DNA of 64,000 nt, from NCBI RefSeq assembly GCF_023206215.1, contig NZ_CP065800.1:2542001-2606000 (forward strand), given 5' to 3'. Both the position numbers and the translations under genes were made by a program. The stretch is from Butyrivibrio fibrisolvens. Its GTDB lineage: Bacteria > Bacillota > Clostridia > Lachnospirales > Lachnospiraceae. Of the stretch, positions 32,782 through 42,066 are shown in pieces; positions within the stretch are counted from its first letter, which is position 1; the number at the start of each line of letters is the position of its first letter. Below the pieces are notes generated by a model that worked only from the letters and a program-made list of their open reading frames with translations, was not told where the DNA came from and did not search any database.

Positions 32782-34749
32782 ATGGCACTTTCATCGGATC
32801 TTTATGTTGGAGAACTTCTTATGCGCCTTGTCGGTCATCAGACAGGCGAGATCAGCAAAGTTGATTATAAACCGCAAAAACCGGCATTTTATAAAGAGCC
32901 TCAAGAAGGCGAGACATTCCTTGAAAGAGCAACACCTGAGTCTCAGGGCGTTTCATCAAGGTGGGTCAAGGACCTTTTTGAAGCACTTCATGAATGCCCC
33001 AAGGCCAATATGCACAAGATAATGGTGATGCGACATGGCAAGGTTATAGGCGAGACTGCATTTGCTCCATATGATCTTGATTACTGGCATATCGTCCACT
33101 CCCTGTCCAAGTCTGTAACAGGCATGGCTATAGGTATCCTCATAGGCGAAGGCAAGTTAAACATCACAGATAAACTTATAGACCTTCTTCCTGACAAAAA
33201 AACTCTTAATTCCATGCTGCGTCTTCGTGATGTGACTATAGAACATCTACTGTCCATGACCAGCGGCGTTCAGTTCAATGAAGCGGGCGCTATCTCAGGT
33301 AATGACTGGGTCAAGGGCTTTATGGACTCTGGCACATCTTTTGCTCCGGGCAAGGAGTTTAGCTACAATTCCATGAACTCATACATGCTCTCAGCGGTAG
33401 TTACTGCCATAACAGGTCAGAGCCTTTTTGATTTTGTCAAAGAAAGAATCTTTGATCCCATGGGCATTAAGCGCGTATTCTGGGAAGCATGTCCCAAAGG
33501 CATCACCAAAGGCGGCTGGGGCCTATTCCTTCGAATAGAAGATATGTGCAAATTAGGCCAGCTCTACCTTCAAAAAGGCAAGTGGGAAGGTAAACAGCTG
33601 GTTCCTGAAGGCTGGGTTGTGGCATCTACTACCAAGCATGCCACAACTGACATCCCTGATGCTCCCGGCTATGGCTATCACTTGTGGCTTTTAAACAGCA
33701 GGGAAGGTTCGTATATCTTCAACGGAATGCTGGGACAAAATGTCTATATATTCCCGGATATCGACATGGTCCTTGCTGTTAATGCAGGCAATAACGAAGT
33801 GTTCCAGACTGGTGCTATGACAGACATCCTCTATGAGAAGATGAGAGATATTGAGGTTTCAGATGAGCCTTTATCAGAAGATCCCATGACTTCCAGATTC
33901 CTTGATAAGACTATAGATCGCATTATGGAAAAAGAGGTTCCGGGTAAGCTCATACTCCGAGGTGGGTGGAACAGAAGGTCCGATGCCTATGATAATCAAC
34001 AGGACAAGATCATGAGGATCAGAACCCTTTATGGAAGTTATTATGATCTTGGCGATAGCGGAATAGGTATCTTCCCACTTATGATGCAGATAACACACAA
34101 CAATTTTACAGATGGTATTACAAAGATTGGATTTGTACCTGTAGACAGAAAGAGGTTCGGCGTTCAGATCTATGAAGGTGATCAGATCTATACACTTTTA
34201 TGCGGCGCTGACATGTATGAGAACAAGGTTTCTTTTAATATACACGGTGAAGTGTATGATGCGGTAGTTAAGACAAGGCTTTCGACTGATGAATACAACA
34301 GAATGGCGATAATGCTAAGGATCTTTTTCTTAGAAGAGACCAGTGAAAGGCGTATCAACATTTACCTTGGAAGTAAGTATGATCAGGAGGACACAAGAGG
34401 ATTTAGAGGCAGCAATATACCTGATGGAATCGATGTCCATTTTAATGAATATCCAGGCAATAACCTCTTGTCAGGGGCTCTGTCTACGATCACCAGCAGC
34501 AAGGGGATTCAAGGCATGATCATGAACAAGCTTGACGAGTTTGGTGCGTCATTCCTTGTAGGAAAGACAATACATTATACGATCAATCCCAGAGTCCACG
34601 GCTTTCTTATAAAAGAAGAGGACAATGGCGTAGTGGGAAGTGGTGATAACGAGGATGATATTAAAAAGGTTAATATAGATATTGAAAATATAAATGCAAG
34701 TAATGAAGATAAGGATAGCACAGATATAGACAATTCTGATAAGCTTTAA
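32782..34749 (+). CDS. Serine beta-lactamase-like hydrolase (class C/AmpH fold) with C-terminal extension
   Basis: A 655-residue protein. Residues about 50-370 form a beta-lactamase/transpeptidase-like domain (PF00144). The SxxK motif is SLSK in HSLSKSVTGMAIG near 110, and the YxN-type motif is FSYNSMNSYM near 193-202. No signal peptide is visible, so it is probably cytoplasmic. The extra 280 residues include a beta-rich domain (residues about 400-600), and the last 30 residues are Asp/Asn-rich and disordered. Such proteins act as esterases or D-aminopeptidases; antibiotic hydrolysis is not implied. GGAGGTACACATC precedes the ATG. Confidence 0.85.
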   Translation: MALSSDLYVGELLMRLVGHQTGEISKVDYKPQKPAFYKEPQEGETFLERATPESQGVSSRWVKDLFEALHECPKANMHKIMVMRHGKVIGETAFAPYDLDYWHIVHSLSKSVTGMAIGILIGEGKLNITDKLIDLLPDKKTLNSMLRLRDVTIEHLLSMTSGVQFNEAGAISGNDWVKGFMDSGTSFAPGKEFSYNSMNSYMLSAVVTAITGQSLFDFVKERIFDPMGIKRVFWEACPKGITKGGWGLFLRIEDMCKLGQLYLQKGKWEGKQLVPEGWVVASTTKHATTDIPDAPGYGYHLWLLNSREGSYIFNGMLGQNVYIFPDIDMVLAVNAGNNEVFQTGAMTDILYEKMRDIEVSDEPLSEDPMTSRFLDKTIDRIMEKEVPGKLILRGGWNRRSDAYDNQQDKIMRIRTLYGSYYDLGDSGIGIFPLMMQITHNNFTDGITKIGFVPVDRKRFGVQIYEGDQIYTLLCGADMYENKVSFNIHGEVYDAVVKTRLSTDEYNRMAIMLRIFFLEETSERRINIYLGSKYDQEDTRGFRGSNIPDGIDVHFNEYPGNNLLSGALSTITSSKGIQGMIMNKLDEFGASFLVGKTIHYTINPRVHGFLIKEEDNGVVGSGDNEDDIKKVNIDIENINASNEDKDSTDIDNSDKL

Positions 34750-34756
34750 GCCGTAG

Positions 34757-34855
34757 TATTCCCGCCATTACAGGACGTAAAAGGGGAATGCCCAGAAGTA
34801 CATGGATGTACTTCTATTCCCGCCATTACAGGATGTAAAAGGGGAATGCCCAGAA
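34757..34855. repeat. Two 41-bp direct repeats around a small hairpin
   Basis: The block starting TATTCCCGCCATTACAGG at 34757-34797 recurs at 34815-34855 with one change (GAC/GAT). Each block is itself a hairpin (ATTCCC with GGGAAT). The spacer and block ends form AGAAGTACAT..ATGTACTTCT. It follows the hydrolase stop by seven bases and may act as transcript end structure. Confidence 0.85.
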
Positions 34856-34988
34856 TATTTTATATATGCGTATATACGGCAATACATAATCGCAAACACG
34901 ATTTGCCAGATTGCAAGATGCGCAGAATTGTTATCTATAGTAAAATAAAAAGATGTGATCTACTCAAACTCTCGGCTTTTTTTGCGTC

Positions 34989-35055
34989 TTTTATATACGG
35001 CCTGGCCCTGTAAAAGCTTGGAGGGATTCTGATCTGCCCAAGTGAGAAGTTTGAG
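34989..35055 (+). repeat. Fossil right arm of the 300-bp hairpin family
   Basis: TTTATATACGGCCTGGCCCTGTAAAAGC..TTGG..CCCAAGTGAGAAGTTTGAG aligns with the right arm of the full element at 50377-50672. No left arm is present. The rest of the 341-base gap before the ABC-F gene shows only the direct repeats at 34757 and AT-rich sequence. Confidence 0.6.
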
Positions 35056-35090
35056 CTGGTTTTGAAAGTTTTTTAGGAGTGTGTTTTTAG

Positions 35091-37025
35091 ATGAATTTAT
35101 TATCCATGAAAGATGTCTCTAAGGCATTTACAGATAAAGTGCTGCTTGATGGGGCATCATTTGGAATTGACGAGGGTGACCGAATCGGTATCATCGGTAT
35201 CAATGGAACCGGTAAGTCCACGCTCCTTCGTCTTATAGCCGGACAGGTGGAAGAGGACTCCGGAGATATCGTTAAGGGTAACAACGTGGTCATTTCCTAT
35301 CTTCCTCAGAATCCTGAATTTGATATGGACTATACCCTTTATGAATATGTTGTGTCCCAGAACGTTGCAAGAAGGCATCCTCGAGACCCATTTGAAGCCA
35401 AGGAATTTGAAGCTCAGATAGAAGGCGAAGCCAAGAAGATCCTCAACATCCTTGGATTTAATGATATAGGTCAAAAAGTCTCCAAATTATCCGGTGGCCA
35501 GAGGAAAAAGGCTGCGCTTTGCGCACGTCTTCTTGAAAACAGCGACATTCTTCTTCTGGACGAGCCTACAAACCATCTGGACAACGCCATGAACGAGTGG
35601 CTACAGACCTATCTTGAGAATTATAGGGGCGCTCTTGTTATGGTAACCCACGATAGGTATTTCCTTGATCTTGTCTGCAACAAGATAGTAGAAGTCGATC
35701 AGGGAAAACTCTATACCTATGATACCAACTATGAAGGTTACCTTGAACTTCGTGCTCAGCGCATAGAATCTGCGCTTTCGACTCAGGACAAGCATGCCAA
35801 TATTCTGAGAAAAGAAATTGCGTGGATGAGGCGAGGCGCCCGTGCCCGTTCCACCAAACAAAAAGCCCATATAAAGCGTTATGAGGCTCTTCGCGATGAA
35901 GAAAAGCTCAAATTTGATGGTGATGTTGAGATATCTGCAATCTCTTCAAGACTTGGAAAAAAGACTATTGAACTCTATAACATAGGTAAGAGCTATGGTG
36001 ACAGGACTTTGATCAAAGACTTCACCTTTACATTTACAAGAGATGACCGTATAGGTATCCTGGGTCCAAATGGCTGCGGTAAGACAACTCTTATGAAGAT
36101 GATAGTAGGCAGCATCCCTCCTGATAGCGGTCATATCGAGATCGGAGAGACTGTCAAGATCGGATACTATGCTCAGGAAGCCGATACCATGGACGATAAT
36201 CAGAGAGTTATAGACTATGTCAAGGATACTGCAGAGTATATAAAGACTGATGATGGCTATATCTCAGCATCCCAGATGTGTGAGAAGTTCCTGTTCGAAG
36301 GTAGCCTTCAGTATCAGCCGATAGGTAAGCTCTCAGGAGGAGAGAAAAGAAGACTGTATCTTTGTAAAGTTCTTATGGAGGCACCTAATGTTCTGATACT
36401 GGATGAGCCTACCAATGATCTTGATATCAAGACCTTGCAGATACTTGAAGATTACCTTGATTCTTTTCCCGGAATAGTAATTGCAGTATCTCATGACAGA
36501 TACTTTCTGGACAGAGTCGGAAGACGCATGCTGACATTTGATTCATATGGCGGCATTCATTTGTACAACGGATCCTATACAGAGTTCTTCGAAACTCATA
36601 AGGAAGGTGTTGACGGAAGCTTGTCCTGGGATTTTGCAGACGATACTACAGGCGCTTCCGGAAAAAACAAGAGCTCATCAGGTTCTAATTCAACTGCAGC
36701 TTCCGGAGCATCACTAAATAACGGTCAAGACATTCCTTGTGGAGGAACCCAGCCTTCATCAAATGATGGAAGAGGCAGCCATAAATTGAAATTCAGCTAT
36801 AAAGAACAAAAGGAATATGAGACAATAGAAGATGACATAGCAAAGTCTGAAGAAAAAATTGCTGGGTTTGAAGAAGATATACTCGCAAATGCAACTGACT
36901 TTGGTAAGCTCAGAGAACTTGGTGAGAAAAAAGAAGCAGAGGAAAAAAGACTGGAAGAGCTTATGGAAAGATATGTCTATCTTGAAGAAAAAGCTGAAGA
37001 GATCGCTAAGCAGAACAAGGAGTAA
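35091..37025 (+). CDS. ABC-F family ATPase (Uup-like)
   Basis: A 644-residue soluble protein with two ABC domains: Walker A GINGTGKST near 36-44 and GPNGCGKTT near 325-333; signatures LSGGQRKKAAL and LSGGEKRRLYL; Walker B LLLDEPTNHLD and LILDEPTNDLD. An inter-domain linker with a basic RGARARSTKQKAHIKRYE stretch is the P-site tRNA interaction motif. The C-terminal 100 residues form a Gly/Ser linker and a charged coiled coil like Uup. It probably acts on the ribosome. Resistance-type ABC-F function cannot be told from sequence. An AGGAG lies 13 bases before the ATG. Confidence 0.92.
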   Translation: MNLLSMKDVSKAFTDKVLLDGASFGIDEGDRIGIIGINGTGKSTLLRLIAGQVEEDSGDIVKGNNVVISYLPQNPEFDMDYTLYEYVVSQNVARRHPRDPFEAKEFEAQIEGEAKKILNILGFNDIGQKVSKLSGGQRKKAALCARLLENSDILLLDEPTNHLDNAMNEWLQTYLENYRGALVMVTHDRYFLDLVCNKIVEVDQGKLYTYDTNYEGYLELRAQRIESALSTQDKHANILRKEIAWMRRGARARSTKQKAHIKRYEALRDEEKLKFDGDVEISAISSRLGKKTIELYNIGKSYGDRTLIKDFTFTFTRDDRIGILGPNGCGKTTLMKMIVGSIPPDSGHIEIGETVKIGYYAQEADTMDDNQRVIDYVKDTAEYIKTDDGYISASQMCEKFLFEGSLQYQPIGKLSGGEKRRLYLCKVLMEAPNVLILDEPTNDLDIKTLQILEDYLDSFPGIVIAVSHDRYFLDRVGRRMLTFDSYGGIHLYNGSYTEFFETHKEGVDGSLSWDFADDTTGASGKNKSSSGSNSTAASGASLNNGQDIPCGGTQPSSNDGRGSHKLKFSYKEQKEYETIEDDIAKSEEKIAGFEEDILANATDFGKLRELGEKKEAEEKRLEELMERYVYLEEKAEEIAKQNKE

Positions 37026-37027
37026 AT

Positions 37028-37090
37028 GATTTATATACTGCCTGCCACTGTAAAGAGTCTGGATATGCCGGTCAGTCCAAGTGGGAGCTT
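37028..37090 (+). repeat. Fossil right arm of the 300-bp hairpin family
   Basis: TTTATATACTGCCTGCCACTG..GTCTGGATATGCC..TCCAAGTGGGAGCTT aligns with the right arm end of the full element at 50377-50672. It begins a few bases after the ABC-F stop codon. Confidence 0.6.
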
Positions 37091-37170
37091 AGGGTATATA
37101 ATAAATCTTGATCAGATATATATGATAATAGATATAGAATCAATCAAACTGATTCAGAAAGAGGTGGATT

Positions 37171-38007
37171 ATGACAAATACTCAGATTTTTGAAAAGGTT
37201 GAAAAATGTACACAGGCAGTCAGGGCAAAGACAGATTTCGTTCCTAAGGTAGCTCTTACACTTGGATCAGGTCTTGGCGACTATGCTAAAAATATAGATA
37301 TAATAGCGGAAGTATCATACTCAGAGATTGAAGGATTCCCTGTATCGACAGTACCCGGACATGACGGCAAGTTCATATTTGGATATGTTGGTAAGACTCC
37401 TGTTGTATGCATGAAAGGAAGAGTACACTATTACGAAGGATATCCTATTTCTGATGTAGTTCTTCCTGCAAGAGTCATGAAGCAGCTTGGAGCGCAGATC
37501 CTCTTTCTTACTAATGCAAGTGGCGGCGTTAACTACCATTTCAGCGCAGGAGATCTGATGCTCATTACAGATCATATCAGCTGTTTTGCTCCCAATCCTC
37601 TTATGGGACCAAACGATGACAGACTTGGATTAAGATTCCCTGATATGAGCAGTGTATATGACAAGGATCTTCAGGATATTCTCAAAAAGACTGCTATCGA
37701 GAACAAGATCGATCTCAAGGAAGGTATCTATTGCCAGCTTACAGGTCCTTCATTTGAATCACCTGCTGAGATTCGCATGCTCAGAACTCTTGGAGTTGAT
37801 GCTGTTGGTATGAGCACAGTTGTAGAAGCAATCGCAGCTAATCACATGGGCATGAAGATCTGCGGCGTATCCTGCATCAGTAATCTTGCAGCAGGTATGA
37901 GCCAGAATCCTCTTAATCATGAAGAGGTTCAGGAGGCAGCAGATATGGCAGCTCCAAGATTTGCAAAGCTTGTAACAGAGGCAGTTAAGCAGTTTGGAGA
38001 TCTTTGA
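37171..38007 (+). CDS. punA: Purine-nucleoside phosphorylase
   Basis: A 278-residue PNP of the trimeric (class I, PunA/DeoD-II) type that splits inosine and guanosine with phosphate. Family blocks: LTLGSGLGDYA near 31, VPGHDGKF near 58, GRVHYYEGY near 80, LTNASGGV near 112, the purine-binding Glu in QLTGPSFESPAEIRML near 190-205 and VGMSTVVEAIAANHMG near 212. GAGGTGGATT precedes the ATG. The next gene is an MtaD-type deaminase, so the pair suggests purine nucleoside salvage. Confidence 0.95.
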   Translation: MTNTQIFEKVEKCTQAVRAKTDFVPKVALTLGSGLGDYAKNIDIIAEVSYSEIEGFPVSTVPGHDGKFIFGYVGKTPVVCMKGRVHYYEGYPISDVVLPARVMKQLGAQILFLTNASGGVNYHFSAGDLMLITDHISCFAPNPLMGPNDDRLGLRFPDMSSVYDKDLQDILKKTAIENKIDLKEGIYCQLTGPSFESPAEIRMLRTLGVDAVGMSTVVEAIAANHMGMKICGVSCISNLAAGMSQNPLNHEEVQEAADMAAPRFAKLVTEAVKQFGDL

Positions 38008-38022
38008 TCAGAGTTTTTTTAA

Positions 38023-38116
38023 GTTTGAAAGTGTTTCACTTTCAAACCCAAATTGGTGTCGCGAGCTCCACCAATTTGAACCATTAGTCACTCGCTTTGC
38101 TCGCGACATGAGGTTA
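38023..38116 (+). repeat. Portable-RBS repeat, copy 3
   Basis: A hairpin GTTTGAAAGTG/CACTTTCAAAC (38023-38047) is followed by AATTGGTGTCGCGAGC..CCACCAATT and by CTCGCGACATGAGGTTAA. TGTCGCGAGC can also pair with GCTCGCGACA. The GAGG here serves ATG 38120, an eight-codon mini-frame (MTLSGGT, stop 38141) just before the GTG start of the deaminase. Confidence 0.75.
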
Positions 38117-38144
38117 AAAATGACGCTTTCGGGAGGAACATAAA

Positions 38145-39446
38145 GTGAACATCAGGTTTTACAATGCCAGGATCCTCACTATGGAGGAGGATAAGCCTGT
38201 ATTTGAAGGTGAAGTATGGGTTAACGCAGACAAGATATCTTTTGTCGGAACTGATAATGAAGCTGCAAAAGCCAATATCTATAAGCATTTCGATCGTGAG
38301 ATAGACTGCAAGAAGAATCTTCTCATGCCGGGATTTAAGAATGCACATACTCATAGTGCTATGACACTTATGAGATCGCTTGCTGATGACCTTCCAACAC
38401 AGAAATGGCTTAATGATCAGATATTCCCTGTTGAGGCTCATATGACGGGAGAAGATATATATTCTCTTACCAAGCTTGCAATACTTGAATATCTTACAAG
38501 CGGCATCACATCTATTTTTGACATGTATCTGACACCGGATACAATAGCAAGAGCCTGCAGAGAAGCCGGTATGAGGTGTGTACAGGTTGGCTGTGTTAAC
38601 AATTTCTCGCAGTCTTTAGAGCTTGTAGAGAGGATGTACAATGAGCTTAATACAGAAGATGATCCTCTTAATTCATATTTTATGGGAATCCATGCAGAAT
38701 ATACCTGTTCACCTGAGCTTCTGACAAAATTCTCAGATCTTGTTCATAAGTACAAGGCACCTGTTTTTACCCATATAGCTGAGACCAAGGCAGAGACAGA
38801 TGGCTGCATAGAGCGTTATGGCATGAGTCCTGTCAAGTACCTTTCATCAATGGGACTTTTTGACTTTGGAGGTGGCGGTTACCATCTTGTTCATGTCAAT
38901 GAAGAAGATATGCAGATCCTTAAGTCTAGGAATATGTATGTTGTTACTAATCCTGGATCTAATGTCAAGCTTGCTTCAGGTATCGCACCGATATCTGATT
39001 ATCTAAGACATGGAATACCTGTTGCTCTTGGAACAGATGGCCCGGCTTCTAACAACTGTCTGGACTTTTTCAGAGAGATGTTCCTTGTTACAGGTCTTGC
39101 CAAGCTTCGCTGCGATGATGCTTCTGCAATAGATGCAAATGAAGTTCTCAAGATGGCTACAGTTAACGGGGCTCATGCTATGGGCCTTAATGACTGCGAT
39201 ACACTTGCACTTGGTAAGCAGGCAGATATCATCATGATAGATCTTGATCAGCCCAACATGCAGCCTATTAACAATATCTGCAAGAATATCGTATACAGCG
39301 GCAGCAAGCAGAATATTAAGATGACCATGATCGCCGGAGTTATAAGATATGAAGACGGCAGGTTCAATATAGGCGTAGATCCTCATGATCTGTACCTTGA
39401 AGCAGAGAATATCAAGGCCAGGATCAGGCACGAACTTGGAAGATGA
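38145..39446 (+). CDS. mtaD: Amidohydrolase: S-adenosylhomocysteine/5'-methylthioadenosine deaminase-like
   Basis: A 433-residue metal-dependent deaminase of the MtaD/TrzN group. Zinc ligands are His68 and His70 in NAHTHSAM, the His in GIHAEY, the His-Ile-Ala-Glu pair in FTHIAETKAE and the Asp in LGTDGPASNN. It should deaminate adenosine-type nucleosides to inosine-type products, feeding the phosphorylase encoded 138 bases upstream. The start is GTG with GGGAGGAACA upstream, immediately after a mini-ORF that starts in a repeat. Symbol given by family; 8-oxoguanine or cytosine-type substrates cannot be excluded. Confidence 0.85.
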   Translation: MNIRFYNARILTMEEDKPVFEGEVWVNADKISFVGTDNEAAKANIYKHFDREIDCKKNLLMPGFKNAHTHSAMTLMRSLADDLPTQKWLNDQIFPVEAHMTGEDIYSLTKLAILEYLTSGITSIFDMYLTPDTIARACREAGMRCVQVGCVNNFSQSLELVERMYNELNTEDDPLNSYFMGIHAEYTCSPELLTKFSDLVHKYKAPVFTHIAETKAETDGCIERYGMSPVKYLSSMGLFDFGGGGYHLVHVNEEDMQILKSRNMYVVTNPGSNVKLASGIAPISDYLRHGIPVALGTDGPASNNCLDFFREMFLVTGLAKLRCDDASAIDANEVLKMATVNGAHAMGLNDCDTLALGKQADIIMIDLDQPNMQPINNICKNIVYSGSKQNIKMTMIAGVIRYEDGRFNIGVDPHDLYLEAENIKARIRHELGR

Positions 39447-39505
39447 TCTATAAAAAAAGATGCAAAGCGGAATTATAATTACTTGAAAAAGAAACGGAAT
39501 ATAAT

Positions 39506-41224
39506 ATGCAGGTTTATGTAACAGTACTTGGAATAATTGTAGCAATCCTTGTGATAGCCGCAATACTTGGAAAAAGAAACGAAAAAAGAGCAGAAAGATT
39601 TTACAGAAATAAGTTTATCAAAAACTGGGGCAAGGAACCCACTATTGATATAAGGGATAGCCGAAGACAGGCTATCCCCAAATATTTTGAAAATCACAAA
39701 GAAGATACAGCGCTTGATGATATCACTTGGAATGATCTGGGCCTTGACGTGGTCTATGACAGGATCAATTATTGCAATTCAGGTGCAGGACAGGAGTATC
39801 TGTATTACAGACTCAGAACTCCCATGCAGACTGACGAATTTGAATCCTTTGAACAGCAGGTTGATAACTTTACTGCCAAAGAAGATCTTAGGGTTGATAC
39901 TCAGCTTATCTTTGCCAGAATGTCCAATTTTGGCAAGCATTCGCTCTATGACTATATAGGATCACTTGATGATCTTAAGATGTCATCAAGACTTCCTCAT
40001 ATGATCGCTGATCTTTTGATGCTCATATCTATTGCGGGATGCTTTTTTAAATTCGAAGTATTCTTCATTATCATAATTGCATGCCTTTTATATAATGCAG
40101 TTACATATTTTATCATCAAAGGAGATATCTCTCCTTACCTTTACATCTTTGGATATATCAACAGAATGCTTGGCGGCATAGATATGTTCAAGTCTGTTAA
40201 GGATGAAGTCCTTGCCAAAGAGACAAGGGAGCTTTTTGAATACGAAAAAGAAACTGATGCTTTCAGAAGAGGTTCATGGATAATACTGGACCCCGCAAGG
40301 CTTTCCAACAGCGGCGATCCAATGAATATGCTATTGGATTACATCTGCATGTTCACTCATATAGATCTTTTTAAATTCAAGAGCATGTACAAGTTTGTAA
40401 AAACTCATGGACAGCTTCTTGATAGTATAGTTACAACTCTCGGACGTATCGAGACAGAGATATCAGTTGCCTGCTACAGGGCTTCTCTTGACGGCAAGTA
40501 CTGCCTGCCAGAGTTTGAGACCTTAAAAGGCGAAAAAGATAATGATAAAGACAATAGTGTAGACCTTTCTTATAATGCAGCAGATCTCTATCATCCCTGC
40601 ATGAAAAACCCTGTAGTAAACAGTATCACAGCAGATAAAGGAGTCCTCATCACAGGCTCCAACGCATCAGGTAAGTCAACATTCCTTAAGACAAGCGCTA
40701 TCGCTGCAGTTATGGCACAGACTATACATACAGTAACAGGATCTTCATACAAGGCGCCTATATACAGGATTTATTCTTCAATGGCGCTTAGAGACGATCT
40801 TGCAGGCGGAGACAGTTACTACATTGTAGAGATCAAGTCCCTTAAGAGAATACTAGACGCTGCAGCAAGTAAAGGTAGCAGGATATTTTGCCTTATAGAT
40901 GAAGTACTTAGAGGTACCAATACCATAGAACGTATAGCCGCATCCACACAGATCTTAAAGAGCCTTGATAAGAAGAATATACAGTGCTTTGCAGCAACAC
41001 ATGATATAGAACTTACGGACCTTTTGAAAGATTATTATGATAACTATCACTTCGAAGGCGAAGTTACAGACAACGATGTTCACTTCAGCTACAGGATCCA
41101 AAAAGGACCCGCGACCACAAGAAATGCGATCAAGCTCTTGTCTATGATAGGCTACGATACGACTATCGTAGAAGATGCTCAGAAGATGGCAGACGATTTT
41201 ACAAAAACCGGCATCTGGGCATAA
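39506..41224 (+). CDS. Membrane-anchored MutS-like ATPase
   Basis: A 572-residue protein. An N-terminal helix (VTVLGIIVAILVIAAILG) and a hydrophobic pair near 170-205 (MIADLLMLISIAGCFF, FFIIIIACLLYNAVTYFII) suggest membrane attachment. Residues about 220-350 resemble the MutS lever/clamp region. The C-terminal MutS domain V has Walker A GSNASGKST at 384-392, Walker B IFCLIDEVLRGTNT and the trans loop AATHDIEL. There is no mismatch-recognition domain, so it is not a canonical repair MutS. It is of the MutS-related membrane group, whose role is not established. Confidence 0.8.
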   Translation: MQVYVTVLGIIVAILVIAAILGKRNEKRAERFYRNKFIKNWGKEPTIDIRDSRRQAIPKYFENHKEDTALDDITWNDLGLDVVYDRINYCNSGAGQEYLYYRLRTPMQTDEFESFEQQVDNFTAKEDLRVDTQLIFARMSNFGKHSLYDYIGSLDDLKMSSRLPHMIADLLMLISIAGCFFKFEVFFIIIIACLLYNAVTYFIIKGDISPYLYIFGYINRMLGGIDMFKSVKDEVLAKETRELFEYEKETDAFRRGSWIILDPARLSNSGDPMNMLLDYICMFTHIDLFKFKSMYKFVKTHGQLLDSIVTTLGRIETEISVACYRASLDGKYCLPEFETLKGEKDNDKDNSVDLSYNAADLYHPCMKNPVVNSITADKGVLITGSNASGKSTFLKTSAIAAVMAQTIHTVTGSSYKAPIYRIYSSMALRDDLAGGDSYYIVEIKSLKRILDAAASKGSRIFCLIDEVLRGTNTIERIAASTQILKSLDKKNIQCFAATHDIELTDLLKDYYDNYHFEGEVTDNDVHFSYRIQKGPATTRNAIKLLSMIGYDTTIVEDAQKMADDFTKTGIWA

Positions 41225-41238
41225 AAAAATCAACTATA

Positions 41239-41322
41239 AAACAATTAAAAAATGTGGCAAAGATTTATATTCTGTCTGCCTGTGTGAGGGGCCTTAGATA
41301 TGGCACCGACCTAGAACGGATA
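41239..41322 (+). repeat. Fossil right half of the 300-bp hairpin family
   Basis: The stretch AAAACAATTAAAAAATGTGG..GATTTATATTCTGTCTG..GGCACCG aligns over about 80 bases with 50583-50660 of the full element. No left half or tip remains. It occupies the whole gap between the MutS-like gene and rnhA. Confidence 0.55.
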
Positions 41323-41336
41323 TAGGAAGGAATATT

Positions 41337-41837
41337 ATGACACATATTGAAGTATATACAGATGGTGCAGCCAGGGGGAATCCGGATGGACCCGGAGGAT
41401 ACGGCGCTGTACTTAAGTTCACAGACAAAAGTGGAGAGCTTCATGTTAAGGAGCTGTCGGACGGCTTTGATAAGACGACCAACAACCGCATGGAGCTTCT
41501 TGGCGTTATTAAGGCTCTTGAAGCTTTGAATCATCCTTGCAGCATCGATCTGTATTCTGATTCCAAATATGTTATAAGCGCATTTAATGAACACTGGATA
41601 GAAGGGTGGCTTAAAAAAGGCTGGGTCAATGCTTCTAAAAAGCCTGTCAAGAACAGAGCTTTATGGGAGAGACTTTTAAAAGCTGCAGAGCCTCATAATA
41701 TAACCTGGCACTGGGTCAAAGGTCATGCAGGACATCCTGAGAATGAACGCTGCGACGAGCTTGCAACTACAGCTGCTGATGAGAATCCTGATATGCTGCT
41801 TCATGATGATGGCGGCGATCTTAAGGGAGTGTGCTGA
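41337..41837 (+). CDS. rnhA: Ribonuclease HI
   Basis: A 166-residue RNase HI that cuts RNA in RNA-DNA hybrids. Catalytic residues are in order: Asp in [19 protein letters not shown] (residue 8), Glu in NNRMELLG near 48, Asp in LYSDSKYV near 70 and the final Asp in NERCDELAT near 139. HWVKGHAGH gives the catalytic-loop His. The length fits the bacterial enzyme without an N-terminal hybrid-binding domain. GGAAGGAATATT precedes the ATG, in DNA derived from a repeat. Confidence 0.95.
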   Translation: MTHIEVYTDGAARGNPDGPGGYGAVLKFTDKSGELHVKELSDGFDKTTNNRMELLGVIKALEALNHPCSIDLYSDSKYVISAFNEHWIEGWLKKGWVNASKKPVKNRALWERLLKAAEPHNITWHWVKGHAGHPENERCDELATTAADENPDMLLHDDGGDLKGVC

Positions 41838-42066
41838 ATAATATCCGGTGTCTTATAAAGCCACTGACTATAGATATTTTTCAGAATACTTTATATTATA
41901 TTTAGATTATTTGTAGCAAAAAGATGTTAGAATACAGTCTATATAATTATTATAAGAAAATCGTATATAGCTTAAAATACGATACAGGCAGAGCCTTTGA
42001 ACAAATCAGTATTTAAAAGGGATTAGTATCAGGTTCGGACCTTATAGCCGAAATAGAAAGGAATCT

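Noticed and set aside
32782..34749. Antibiotic-resistance beta-lactamase
   Set aside because: No signal peptide, a long extra C-terminal domain and only the broad serine-hydrolase motifs; the wider esterase/peptidase family fits better.
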